Source: Pseudomonas sp. DTU_2021_1001937_2_SI_NGA_ILE_001 (GTDB lineage: Bacteria > Pseudomonadota > Gammaproteobacteria > Pseudomonadales > Pseudomonadaceae). From it: DNA of 64,000 bases. The translations under genes and the position numbers were made by a program. Numbering within the stretch: the first letter of the stretch is position 1; every line of letters begins with the position of its first letter. The notes beneath the pieces are model-generated. The model saw only the letters and a program-made list of their open reading frames with translations. It was not told the DNA's origin and ran no database searches. Shown piece by piece: positions 24,751 to 33,460 of the stretch. The stretch spans positions 4,583,501 to 4,647,500 of the forward strand of contig NZ_CP135971.1 in NCBI RefSeq assembly GCF_032463525.1. The letters are read 5' to 3'.

Positions 24751-26367
24751 ATGCCCCTGATGGAAAAGAACAGCGAGCTTGACCAAGCCACCTTAAGGCT
24801 GACGGTCAGCACCTGTGCTTCGCTGTACATCTTCGTGGTGGCTTGCCTGCCTTCCAGTGACTTCGCCACTTATGCGCCCATCCTGTGGTACATGGCGTTT
24901 TTCGTCAGCGTGGCGGTGCCCCTGCGCATGGCGATCAAGCGTTGGCCTGGGCATTTCTTCTGGCGCCGCCTGTTCGCCATGGCCCACGACTACAGCGGTA
25001 TCTCGTTTGCCATGGTCGTGGGTGGGGAGGGCGCCTTGCCCGTGTATGCCGCCTTGCTGTGGGTCACCCTGGGCAATGGCATGCGCTTTGGTTCTCGCTA
25101 CCTGGCCGCCGCGACACTCATCGCGCTGGGCATGCTGGTGATGATCTTTATCCTGACCCCGTTCTGGCGTGGCCAGCCTTTCATGTTCCTGATGCTGATC
25201 GTGACCACCATCGTGGTACCGGCCTATGCGCACATTCTGCTCGAACGAACCCGTGTCGCGTCGGAAGAGGCAATGGCCGCGAATCAGGAGAAGTCCCGCT
25301 TTCTTGCCCAGGCCAGCCACGACCTGCGCCAGCCGATCCATTCCATTGGCCTGTTTACGGCCTGCCTGCGCGACGCCAGGCTGGGCAGCGAAGAGCTTCG
25401 CCTGGTGGACAACATTGACCGCTCGCTGCACACCGTCTCGCAGCTGTTCCGTTCGATCCTCGACATCTACACCCTCGACAACGGCAAGCTGGAGCCACAG
25501 GCGGAGCCCGTCAACCTCGATGCGCTTCTGCGTGATGTGGTCAAGCAGAACACCGAGGCGGCACGCTGGGCGGGGGTCGAGTTACGCCTGCGTCCGTGTC
25601 GACAGTGGGTCAACGTCAATGCCGGCTTGTTGACCACCATGGTGCAGAACCTGGTCTCCAATACGCTCAAGTACGCCGCCGGACAACCGGTGCTGATAGG
25701 TGTTCGACCCCGGGGCAAAGGGCTGGCCATTGTTATCTACGACAAGGGGCGCGGCATTGCCGCCGAGCATCTGCCGGAGGTGTTCAAGGAGTTCTACCGG
25801 GTACGCCACGTCCGTGACAAGGATGTCGAAGGCCTGGGGCTGGGGTTGTCCATCGTCAAGCGAATCAGCCAGTTGATTGGCCTGGATATCCGCCTGGACT
25901 CGCGACCCGGTCGGGGTACTTGCGCGACCATCCAGGGCCTGGAGCGCATGGTGCCTGGCATCGAGGCCCAACGGCCGGTGATCATGCAGCGGCGCTTGCA
26001 GGGCCTGCGCGTATGCCTGGTGGAAGACGATGCCAATGTGCTGATGGCAACCTCGGCCCTGCTCGAAAAGTGGGGGTGCGAGGTGGAAACCCACAGCGAT
26101 GGACTGGACGTGGTGACCGACTGCGACATCATCATTGCCGATTTCGATCTGGGGCCGAAGATCTCGGGCGCCGAGTGCATCGCCGCGATACGCGAGCGGC
26201 GCGGCTGGGAGGTTCCGGCGATGATCATGACCGGACATGACATCGAGCGCATCCGCAGTGGCCTGATGCATATGAACATTTCCATTCTGTCCAAGCCTGT
26301 GCGTCCGCCCGAATTGCGAGCGACCCTGCTCGAATTGACCAAGGATTTTTTCAAAGAGGCCACGTAG
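24751..26367 (+). CDS. Membrane hybrid sensor histidine kinase (paralogue)
   Basis: This 538-residue hybrid kinase is colinear with the kinase at 20984-22603: a six-segment membrane block, H-box QASHDLRQP, HATPase boxes NLVSNTLKY and GLGLGLSIV, and a receiver with Asp in IIIADFDLG. The H-box region is nearly identical between the two, so cross-phosphorylation is possible, whereas the linker before the receiver differs. ATG 24751 has GGAG 8 bases upstream; ATG 24760 is also possible. It ends directly against the cupin gene stop. Confidence 0.88.
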   Translation: MPLMEKNSELDQATLRLTVSTCASLYIFVVACLPSSDFATYAPILWYMAFFVSVAVPLRMAIKRWPGHFFWRRLFAMAHDYSGISFAMVVGGEGALPVYAALLWVTLGNGMRFGSRYLAAATLIALGMLVMIFILTPFWRGQPFMFLMLIVTTIVVPAYAHILLERTRVASEEAMAANQEKSRFLAQASHDLRQPIHSIGLFTACLRDARLGSEELRLVDNIDRSLHTVSQLFRSILDIYTLDNGKLEPQAEPVNLDALLRDVVKQNTEAARWAGVELRLRPCRQWVNVNAGLLTTMVQNLVSNTLKYAAGQPVLIGVRPRGKGLAIVIYDKGRGIAAEHLPEVFKEFYRVRHVRDKDVEGLGLGLSIVKRISQLIGLDIRLDSRPGRGTCATIQGLERMVPGIEAQRPVIMQRRLQGLRVCLVEDDANVLMATSALLEKWGCEVETHSDGLDVVTDCDIIIADFDLGPKISGAECIAAIRERRGWEVPAMIMTGHDIERIRSGLMHMNISILSKPVRPPELRATLLELTKDFFKEAT

Positions 26368-26697
26368 TCAATCGACGATGAACAGCGTCGCGCCACTTGC
26401 CGTGGAGGAACGATGCGCCTCGGCGTTGTCGGCCACCTGGTAGCTCATGCCGGGCAGCAGGGTGAAGCGACGGCCGTCTTCCAGCTCGGTGTCCAGTTGG
26501 CCCTTCAGGCACAGCAGCACGTGGCCTTTGCTGCACCAGTGGTCGGCCAGGTAGCCCGGCGTGTATTCCACCATGCGCACGCGGATGGCGCCGAACTGGC
26601 AGGTGCGCCAGTAGGCGATGCCGGTCTCTCCGGGATGGGTTGTGGCCTCGATGGCCGACCAGTCGGTGATGCCGAAGGGAATGTCGTGGATGTGCAT
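26368..26697 (-). CDS. DHCW-motif cupin-fold protein
   Basis: This 109-residue single-domain cupin starts MHIHDIPFGITDW and contains ADHWCSKGHVLLCLKG, the segment that names the DHCW-motif cupin family. Family members are small cytosolic beta-barrels without a settled function. ATG 26697 gives the usual family start; the upstream extension to 26793 lacks support. A long imperfect hairpin (26722-26753, outer arms CCGGCA / TGCCGG) lies between it and the TonB receptor gene upstream. Confidence 0.75.
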   Translation of the reverse strand: MHIHDIPFGITDWSAIEATTHPGETGIAYWRTCQFGAIRVRMVEYTPGYLADHWCSKGHVLLCLKGQLDTELEDGRRFTLLPGMSYQVADNAEAHRSSTASGATLFIVD

Positions 26698-26804
26698 GGC
26701 GCGCTCGTTCGGATGATCCAGCCGGCAACCTACCTGTGGCGACAGGCTGCCGGTAGATACAGATCCTTGCGAAACCCGCCATACATCGGCCACGCGGCAA
26801 GCGA

Positions 26805-28841
26805 TCAGAACGTCATCTTGACCCCCGCCTGTACGCTGCGTCCGGCGGCCGGTACTTCGTCACGCAGGATCGAACTGGCGTAGCGGATGGTCTGGTTGTT
26901 CAGGTTGTCGCCCTTAAGGAAGGCCAGCCACTGGCTCTGCCCGATATCGAAGTGGTAACCGAGGCTGGCATTGAGGGTGGTGTAGCCATCGGTGCTGGTC
27001 TCGGCTTCCGGCACCCGGTGCTGGGCACTGGCGTGTTCCGCGCCGAGGCTGGCCTGCCATTTCTGGTAGGTCCACAACAGCGCGGTGTTCAGGCGCAGCG
27101 GCGCGATGCGCGGCAGCGGCTCGCCGGTTTCGCGGTTCCTGGCGCGGGTGTAGTCTGCCGAGCTTTGCAGGGCGAACTCACCGTACGGGGTTTGCGCCAG
27201 ACGCCAGTGGTCCTGGGCTTCGATACCCCAGAAATCGGCTTTCACCCCGCTGTACAGGTATTCCGGCAGTGCGCCGTCGTCGCTGGCGGCCACCTGTTCG
27301 CCGTCATCGTTCAGGTAGCGCCCGCTGCCCAGCAGACCGATGTAGTTGGAGAAACGGCTGTAGAACACCCCAACGCTGCCCTTGTGGGTGCCATTGTCGA
27401 AGCGCAGGGCCAGGTCGCTGGACCAGGACTTTTCCTTCTCGGCGTTGGCGTCGCCCACTTCATAGGTGCCGGTGGCTTCGTGCGGGCCATTGGCGTACAG
27501 CTCATAGAAGGTCGGTGCCCGCTCGGTGTAGCTGAGGGTGCTGGCCAGCGACCAGACCTTGTCCAGGCTGTAGATGGCACCGAACGACAGGCTGCCGGCG
27601 GTGAAGCTGTGATTGGCCGCGGCGCCCTCGAAGCGCTCGTTGCCGCCGGCGTCCGGGCTCAGGCGTGTATGTTCCAGGCGACCGCCCAGCGACAGGTCGA
27701 GGCGCTCGGTGGCTTTCCAGTCTTCCAGGACGAACAGCGCGGCGCTGTCGGTGTCGGTCTTGGGCACGAAGGCTTCTTCGCCCAGGGCCTGGAACTGGCT
27801 GCTGGACACCTGGGCACCGATCACCCCTTGCAGCGGGCCGATGGGCTGGTGGCGGGCTTCGATGCGGGCCTCGTAGCCGTCGTTCTTGAACACCGTACCG
27901 GTGGCACCGTCTTCGATCTCGCGATGTTCGTACTGGGTGTGGCCGACGTTCAGTTTCACCGAGCTGAACGGCCCTTCCAGGTCGCGGACTTCGGCGGCCA
28001 TGGCGGCGTGACGCTGCTCCATGTCGATGCGCACGTCTTTCTCGGCGGGGGAGCCGTAGTTGCTGTCGTACTCGTCGTAGGACAGACCGACATAACCGTG
28101 ATCCCAATGGTAGGCACCGCCGATGGCACCACCGTCCTGGCGGCCGTCGCTGTTGGCCACCCGGTGTTTGCTGTCGTCGCCATCGAGGGCGCGCTGGTCG
28201 CGGGAGTGGGCATAGCCGGGGATGCGCAGGTCGTTGAACTCGCGGGAACTGGCGTCCAGATGCAGGGCGAAGGTGCCGTCGCCGGCTTCCAGTTTGCCGG
28301 CGCTGCTGCGCGTGGTGTCGGCGCCGCCGTAACGCAGCTCACCGCCGCCGTGCACGCCGTCAACCGGCTCGGTAGGAATGCGGTTGTCGATGGTGTTCAC
28401 CACGCCGCCCACCGCGCTGCCGCCATACAGCAGCGCGGCGGGGCCACGCACCACTTCGACGCGCTCGGCGTTGGCCGCATCGAAGGGTACGGCGTGATCG
28501 TAGGACAGCGACGAGGCGTCCAGCGCGCCGACGCCGTTGCGCAGCACGCGAATGCGGTCACCGTCGAAGCCGCGGATCACCGGGCGACTGGCCACCGGGC
28601 CGAAGTAGGTGGACGACACACCGGGCAGGCCGTTCAGGGTTTCGCCCAGCTGCGCCGCCTGGCGCAGGGTCAGGTCATCGCCCTCCACCACGCTGGTGGG
28701 GGAGGCCAGCGCGTCGGCACCGAGCGGGTTGGCGGTAATGATCTGTGGCTCGAGGGTCATCGTCTGATCGGCGAGCGCCGGCTGGGCGGCCAGCAGGGCG
28801 ACCGTCAGGGACGAGAGGGCAGGGAAGACGCGCGTGAACAT
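26805..28841 (-). CDS. znuD: TonB-dependent outer-membrane receptor, ZnuD-like (zinc)
   Basis: This 678-residue TonB-dependent receptor has a signal peptide (1-24, ending ALA), a plug domain (about 45-150) with the RPVIRGFDGDRIRVL segment and VVRGPAALLYGGSAVGG, and a 22-strand-type barrel ending in Phe. The plug sequence and overall length fit ZnuD-type zinc receptors. A Zur-like palindrome just upstream supports zinc-starvation control. AAGGAAA precedes ATG 28841. Haem or siderophore uptake is less likely because no associated genes are present. Confidence 0.82.
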   Translation of the reverse strand: MFTRVFPALSSLTVALLAAQPALADQTMTLEPQIITANPLGADALASPTSVVEGDDLTLRQAAQLGETLNGLPGVSSTYFGPVASRPVIRGFDGDRIRVLRNGVGALDASSLSYDHAVPFDAANAERVEVVRGPAALLYGGSAVGGVVNTIDNRIPTEPVDGVHGGGELRYGGADTTRSSAGKLEAGDGTFALHLDASSREFNDLRIPGYAHSRDQRALDGDDSKHRVANSDGRQDGGAIGGAYHWDHGYVGLSYDEYDSNYGSPAEKDVRIDMEQRHAAMAAEVRDLEGPFSSVKLNVGHTQYEHREIEDGATGTVFKNDGYEARIEARHQPIGPLQGVIGAQVSSSQFQALGEEAFVPKTDTDSAALFVLEDWKATERLDLSLGGRLEHTRLSPDAGGNERFEGAAANHSFTAGSLSFGAIYSLDKVWSLASTLSYTERAPTFYELYANGPHEATGTYEVGDANAEKEKSWSSDLALRFDNGTHKGSVGVFYSRFSNYIGLLGSGRYLNDDGEQVAASDDGALPEYLYSGVKADFWGIEAQDHWRLAQTPYGEFALQSSADYTRARNRETGEPLPRIAPLRLNTALLWTYQKWQASLGAEHASAQHRVPEAETSTDGYTTLNASLGYHFDIGQSQWLAFLKGDNLNNQTIRYASSILRDEVPAAGRSVQAGVKMTF

Positions 28842-28871
28842 TGAAAGCTTTCCTTACAATTGGAAATGCAA

Positions 28872-28886
28872 TGTTACAACATAACA
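28872..28886. promoter_or_regulatory. Zur-box-like palindrome upstream of the ZnuD-like gene
   Basis: TGTTA and TAACA half-sites are separated by 5 bases (28872-28886), extended by GAAATGC on the left. This matches the core of gammaproteobacterial Zur boxes (TGTTATANNATAACA-like) and lies 31 bp before the receptor start codon. Zur would repress the gene when zinc is sufficient. Confidence 0.6.
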
Positions 28887-28959
28887 ATGTCGTCGCCAGG
28901 ATAAATTTCCCACGCGCTCGCCCGCGCTCCAGGCGGGAGGGGCGCGTGCCGGCGGGGTA

Positions 28960-30051
28960 TCAAGGATGTGCAGGCAGTTGCAGGCGTGCCAGCAGCGGCA
29001 GATGGTCGGAAATCTGCAAGGTATCGCCCTGGCGCACCCCGGCCTCCAGGCGGCGCAGAGACGGGCTGTGGATCAGGTAGTCGAGGGTGCGGTCGGGCCC
29101 GCTGATCTGCGGGTCGTTGGGCCAGTAGGTCAGCCACAGGCTGCGTTCGATACCACCGGCTTCGGCATTGGAGGGGATCATCGGGTATTTGTCCCAGAGC
29201 AGGTGCAGCGGGCTGTCGGGCAGATAGCCGACGCGCTGTTGCTCGTCCAGGCGCGGGTACTGGCCCAGCGGCAACAGGCTGAAGTCGCCGCCGATCAGCC
29301 AGGGCGTGCCACTGCGCTCCAGGCGGTCGAGCAGGGCGGCGGTGGCTGCGGTCTGCTGGCGCAGCGTCTCGGGGTCTGGCTCCGGGGTGTATTGCTGGGT
29401 ATTGATCAATGCCAGACGTCCGCCGCCTTGCAGTGGCAGGTAGCTGACCAGCAGCGCCGGCCTGGGCTGGAACAGGCGCACCAGGGGGGTGCTTGGGTGC
29501 AGGGGAAGTTGCAGGCGCTCGGCACTGTCGATGCGGTAACGGCTCAGGGTCGCCAGCTTGAGGCCGACGCTGCCCCAGATACGCGGGTGGGGCACGAATT
29601 CGGCCTTCCAGTTGAACGCCTGGGTGCTGCACGGGTAGAGGTCGGCCAGGCGTTCCTGAAGCAGGGCCAGCTGGTTCTGGTAACCGGTGTCGCGGGCGCC
29701 GTCGCCGAGTTCCTGGAGCAGTACCAGATCGGGCTGTTCGTCGCGGATCACCCGCACCACTTCATCGAGGTTGAAGGCCAGGTCCTCGGCGCTCGGGCGT
29801 TCGTCCGGGCCGCTGCCATCGAGGCGCTCGTACCAGAACACGTAGCGCTTGCCGGCCAGGTACTGGACATTCCAGGTCATCACCTTCACGGCCTGGCCGG
29901 GCTTCAGCAGGGCGGGGCGGTCGGTGGTGCTGCACAGGGGCTCGACCGCTTCACGGTCGGCGGGCCGCCAGGTCGATTGATACAGTGCCCCCCAGAGGGC
30001 GGCGGCCAGCAGCAGGATGAACAGGATCAGGCGTGGCAGCAGGCGGTTCAT
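28960..30051 (-). CDS. Endonuclease/exonuclease/phosphatase-fold protein, atypical active site
   Basis: This 363-residue protein has an N-terminal membrane anchor (about residues 5-25) and an EEP-fold domain (about 55-360). Visible are MTWNVQYL, LLQELG and the C-terminal SDHLPLL. Two usual catalytic positions are changed: the NTH motif reads INTQQYT (His to Gln), and GDFN reads GGDFSLL (Asn to Ser). Activity may therefore be weak or different. ATG 30051 is chosen so that the protein begins just before the membrane segment. It lies 45 bp after the YciC-like gene and probably shares its transcript. Confidence 0.75.
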   Translation of the reverse strand: MNRLLPRLILFILLLAAALWGALYQSTWRPADREAVEPLCSTTDRPALLKPGQAVKVMTWNVQYLAGKRYVFWYERLDGSGPDERPSAEDLAFNLDEVVRVIRDEQPDLVLLQELGDGARDTGYQNQLALLQERLADLYPCSTQAFNWKAEFVPHPRIWGSVGLKLATLSRYRIDSAERLQLPLHPSTPLVRLFQPRPALLVSYLPLQGGGRLALINTQQYTPEPDPETLRQQTAATAALLDRLERSGTPWLIGGDFSLLPLGQYPRLDEQQRVGYLPDSPLHLLWDKYPMIPSNAEAGGIERSLWLTYWPNDPQISGPDRTLDYLIHSPSLRRLEAGVRQGDTLQISDHLPLLARLQLPAHP

Positions 30052-30096
30052 CGGACGGTCAGGATTCCTGAACGGGATGCCCGCAGCATAGCCCAA

Positions 30097-30759
30097 TCAG
30101 CCGGCAGGGCGCTCCTGCTCGATCAGCATGAACAGGCGGAACAGGGTCACGCCCATGAACAGCTGCAGAAAGCTGGTCAGGCTGTTGAGCAGCACCTCCA
30201 CGCTCGGGCTTTGTGGGGTCGGCAGCAGGTACATGCCGGCCGCTTCGAACAGCGAAATGGGAATGTAGATGATCAGCAGGCACACCAGGATGCGCGTGAA
30301 GTGCCCGGTGGTCATCAGCATGCTTTCACGCATGGCCATGAACGGCGTGCGCTGGCGCAGTACCAGCAGGTACTCGCTGAACGCCAGTTTGATCATCACC
30401 CACAGGCCGGGCAGCACGAACAGTGACAGGCCGAACATGATCAGCAGCGTGCTGATCGCCGACAGCAGGGCGAAGGACGGCCACAGGCGCAGGGTCTGGC
30501 CCCACAGCTCGGTGATGGGCGGGTTTTCGCCACGGGTGCGGGCGTCCATGAACAGGATCAGCGCGCCACTGTACAGCGGGTAGAACAGCAGGCCGACGAT
30601 CAGCTCGTAGGCGGTGGATGCCTGGGCCTGGGCGCTGGCCTGCACGGCCTGCTTGACGACGCCTTCGAGGATGACCGGCGGCAGGCACAACAGCAGGATG
30701 GCGAGCAGGTTGTGGCGGAAGAAGTACAGCGAGTCCTGGATGATGTTCAGCGGGTTCAT
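30097..30759 (-). CDS. YciC/UPF0259-family membrane protein
   Basis: This 220-residue inner-membrane protein has about five hydrophobic segments and the family start MNPLNIIQDSLYFFRHN. YciC family proteins are widespread in gammaproteobacteria and have no defined biochemical role. ATG 30759 fits the family N-terminus better than GTG 30771; neither has a strong Shine-Dalgarno. Despite the name, it is unrelated to the zinc-chaperone YciC of Bacillus. Confidence 0.75.
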   Translation of the reverse strand: MNPLNIIQDSLYFFRHNLLAILLLCLPPVILEGVVKQAVQASAQAQASTAYELIVGLLFYPLYSGALILFMDARTRGENPPITELWGQTLRLWPSFALLSAISTLLIMFGLSLFVLPGLWVMIKLAFSEYLLVLRQRTPFMAMRESMLMTTGHFTRILVCLLIIYIPISLFEAAGMYLLPTPQSPSVEVLLNSLTSFLQLFMGVTLFRLFMLIEQERPAG

Positions 30760-30938
30760 GAGGGTCGTCACGGGTAAAGTCGGCGGACACTGTAGCCGAT
30801 GGCCTGCGACGAACCAAGCGCACGGGTTCGACGGGGCTTTCTTAACTTTTTCGTCATGTGCTTGAACTGCCGCACAGCAGCCCCATTCTGTTTCGCAGGG
30901 CCATTGTTCGGCCTTCTGACGATCCGTGCGAGGTCACC

Positions 30939-31637
30939 ATGAACACCCAAGAGCAAACCCTGATCGATGAACTGTTCGGCAAGCTGAAGACCGCCGAGGG
31001 GCAATCCGGCGTGCGGGATGCTGCGGTCGAGGCGTACATCAACGACCATCTGCGCCGTCAGCCGGCCGCGCCTTACTACATGGCGCAGGCGATCGTGGTG
31101 CAGGAGGCGGCGGTCAATCAGCTCAACCAGCAACTGCGTGAACGTGACGAGCAGATTCGCCAACTGCAGGCCGAACTGCAACAGGCCCGCAGTGGCAGTG
31201 CGCCTTCGTCGGGCGGCGGCTTTTTGTCCGGGCTGTTCGGTGGTGGCGCTTCGCGACCAGCGCCTGCACCGGCACCCGCACCGGCTTCTTCTGGCGGTGG
31301 CTGGCGCGACCCCGGCTACGCTGCGCCTGCCGCGCAGCCGGCGCCGGCTCCAGCCGCCGCGCCCAAGGGCAGCGGCTTTCTGGGTGGGGCCTTGCAGACC
31401 GCTGCCGGTGTGGCGGGCGGGGTGATGCTGGCGCAAGGCATCAGCAGCCTGTTTGGCCATCACAGTGCGCCGCAGGAAATCGTCGAAGTCATTCACGATT
31501 CGCCGACCCAGGGCCTGCAGTCGGATGACTGGGGCGGGCGTGACCAGGGCCTGCAGGCCGATGACTGGTCGGCCCGTGACCAGGATTACAGCGCCGGCGA
31601 TGGCGGCTTTTTCGACGACGACGACAGTTTCGTCTGA
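30939..31637 (+). CDS. DUF2076 domain protein
   Basis: This 232-residue protein has the DUF2076 layout: an N-terminal helical region (MNTQEQTLIDELFGKL) with a Gln-rich coiled coil at about residues 60-95. A Pro/Ala/Gly-rich low-complexity middle, a glycine-rich hydrophobic segment (GGALQTAAGVAGGVMLAQG) and an acidic Asp-rich tail follow. DUF2076 proteins are periplasmic ligand-binding candidates, but no signal peptide is visible here. ATG 30939 has GAGG 5 bases upstream; the longer frame is rejected. Confidence 0.8.
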   Translation: MNTQEQTLIDELFGKLKTAEGQSGVRDAAVEAYINDHLRRQPAAPYYMAQAIVVQEAAVNQLNQQLRERDEQIRQLQAELQQARSGSAPSSGGGFLSGLFGGGASRPAPAPAPAPASSGGGWRDPGYAAPAAQPAPAPAAAPKGSGFLGGALQTAAGVAGGVMLAQGISSLFGHHSAPQEIVEVIHDSPTQGLQSDDWGGRDQGLQADDWSARDQDYSAGDGGFFDDDDSFV

Positions 31638-31714
31638 CGCCCGCGGCTCTGCGCTGCGCGGCGGCCGCATGGAAGTGGCATACTGCGCGCTGCCAGCAGC
31701 GCAGGGGAGGCGCG

Positions 31715-32194
31715 GTGAGAAAGATCGCAGTGTTCGCCGATGTGCAGAACCTTTACTACACCGTGCGCCAAGCGCACGGTTGTCATTTCAACTACGGTGC
31801 CTTGTGGGCCGAGGTCAGCCAGCGCGGCACCATCGTGCAGGCCTTCGCCTACGCCATCGACCGCGGTGACGCCCGCCAGCAGCAGTTTCAGCAGATCCTG
31901 CGCAACCTGGGCTTCACCGTGCGCCTCAAGCCCTACATCCAGCGCAGCGACGGCTCGGCCAAAGGTGACTGGGACGTGGGCATCACCCTGGATGTGATGG
32001 AATTCGCGCCCCAGGTCGACGAGGTGGTGCTGGCTTCCGGCGACGGCGACTTCGATCTGCTGCTCGAGCGCATCATCCAACGCTATGGCGTGGAGGCCGT
32101 GGCCTATGGCGTGCCAGGCCTGACCGCGAACTCGCTGATTCGCGCCGCCAGCCGCTACGTGCCCATTGAAGGCGCGCTGCTGCTCAAGAACTGA
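31715..32194 (+). CDS. NYN domain (LabA-like) nuclease
   Basis: This 159-residue protein is essentially a single PIN-like NYN domain. Conserved acidic positions appear in VFADVQNLY, GDWDVGITLD and SGDGDFD, consistent with metal-dependent RNA cleavage in the cytosol. The start is GTG at 31715 behind GGGGAGG. It is followed after 15 bases by a DEDDh exonuclease gene, which suggests a nucleic-acid processing pair. RNA as substrate is inferred from the family. Confidence 0.82.
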   Translation: MRKIAVFADVQNLYYTVRQAHGCHFNYGALWAEVSQRGTIVQAFAYAIDRGDARQQQFQQILRNLGFTVRLKPYIQRSDGSAKGDWDVGITLDVMEFAPQVDEVVLASGDGDFDLLLERIIQRYGVEAVAYGVPGLTANSLIRAASRYVPIEGALLLKN

Positions 32195-32209
32195 TACGAG
32201 GAACGACCT

Positions 32210-32821
32210 TTGGAACCTGTTGCCGTCATCGACTTCGAAACCACTGGCATCGCCCCCGGCCCCGGTTGCCGGGCCACGGAAGTGGCAGTGGTGATCCTCG
32301 AGGACGGACGCATCGTCGACCGCTACCAGAGCCTGATGAACGCCGGGGTGCGCATTCCGCCGTTCATCGAGGCATTGACCGGCATCAGCAACGCGATGAT
32401 TCGCAGCGCGCCCAGCGCCGATGAAGTGATGGGCGAGGTAGCGGATTTCGTCGGGCGTACGCCACTGGTGGCGCACAACGCCTCGTTCGACCAGAAGTTC
32501 TGGGACTTCGAGCTGGCACGGCTGCAGCGCACCCGCGAGCAATCCTTTGCCTGCTCCTTGCTGCTGGCCCGGCGGCTGTTGCCCCAGGCACCCAACCACA
32601 AGCTCGGCACCCTGACCCGCTACGCCCGGCTGCCCGACACCGGCCAGGCTCACCGGGCCATGGCTGACGCAGAGATGGCCGCCAACCTGCTGGGCTACAT
32701 GACTGCGCAGTTGCGCGATACCCACGGCATCACCCAGATCTCCCACCAATGGTTGTGCAGCCTGCAGAAGGTCCCGGCGGCGCGGATTCTGGAAACCCTC
32801 AGGCGTCAGCGCGGCCTTTGA
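32210..32821 (+). CDS. DEDDh 3'-5' exonuclease (DnaQ-like)
   Basis: This 203-residue exonuclease resembles the epsilon subunit of DNA polymerase III. The DEDDh residues are visible: Asp8 and Glu10 in IDFETT, Asp in HNASFDQKF, and His/Asp in HRAMADAEM. The start is TTG at 32210, supported by GAGGA 8 bases upstream; no ATG or GTG fits. The length equals a stand-alone exonuclease domain, so it is not the replicative dnaQ, which is longer. Its 3' end overlaps the convergent Lrp-type gene by 23 bp. Confidence 0.82.
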   Translation: MEPVAVIDFETTGIAPGPGCRATEVAVVILEDGRIVDRYQSLMNAGVRIPPFIEALTGISNAMIRSAPSADEVMGEVADFVGRTPLVAHNASFDQKFWDFELARLQRTREQSFACSLLLARRLLPQAPNHKLGTLTRYARLPDTGQAHRAMADAEMAANLLGYMTAQLRDTHGITQISHQWLCSLQKVPAARILETLRRQRGL

Positions 32822-33293
32822 CCGGGGCTTTGTCCAGGCGTACGCCGATGCCCAGGTGGCCGGCCGGCAGGCGCCGATCCACCGGGGTGGAGAGCACCAT
32901 CGAGGTCTTGCTGAAACCGTAGCGGGTGATGCGGTCGAGCAGGTCTTCCAGATGCTCCATGGAGCCCACTGCAGCGCGCATGATCACGCAGGGGTCGCCC
33001 GTTACGCGGTGGCACTGGATCAGCTCGGGCAGTTTGTAGAGTTCCTGCTGGGCATTCTGGTTACCATGGCTACCCAGGCGCAGTTCGATGATGCACTGGA
33101 TGGGCAGCCCGACCTTCGCCAGGTTGACCTTGGCTTCATAACCGGTGATGACACCGCTGGCCTCCAGCTTGGCCACCCGCTCGGCCACGGCGGGGGCTGA
33201 CAGGTTGACCTGGCGGGCCAGTTGCGCGAAGGAGGCGCGGCCATTTTCCAGCAGCGCGCCGAGCAGCATGCGATCGTATTTGTCCAGTTCCAA
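32799..33293 (-). CDS. Lrp/AsnC family transcriptional regulator
   Basis: This 164-residue regulator has an N-terminal winged helix (about 3-60, QLARQVNLSAPAVAERVAKLE) and a RAM/AsnC ligand domain (about 65-145). The start is TTG at 33293 with GGGAG 8 bases upstream; a later ATG would remove the first helix. It diverges from the EamA exporter gene at 33461. By analogy with many Lrp-exporter pairs it could sense an amino acid exported by that transporter; this is inference. Confidence 0.87.
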   Translation of the reverse strand: MELDKYDRMLLGALLENGRASFAQLARQVNLSAPAVAERVAKLEASGVITGYEAKVNLAKVGLPIQCIIELRLGSHGNQNAQQELYKLPELIQCHRVTGDPCVIMRAAVGSMEHLEDLLDRITRYGFSKTSMVLSTPVDRRLPAGHLGIGVRLDKAPVKGRADA

Positions 33294-33460
33294 GACGGTG
33301 CTCCCGCAAGGCTAAAGAGTTGCTTTTCGAATGCAAGGCAAGACCTGATGATTACCGTTGAATCATAGGTCGGTGGCGTATTTAAACAGCTTTTCTGGCT
33401 TATTGTTCGGCGCATGCCTTCTTAGAATGGCTGAACCTTATGAAAGGATGCGTGCCTGCC

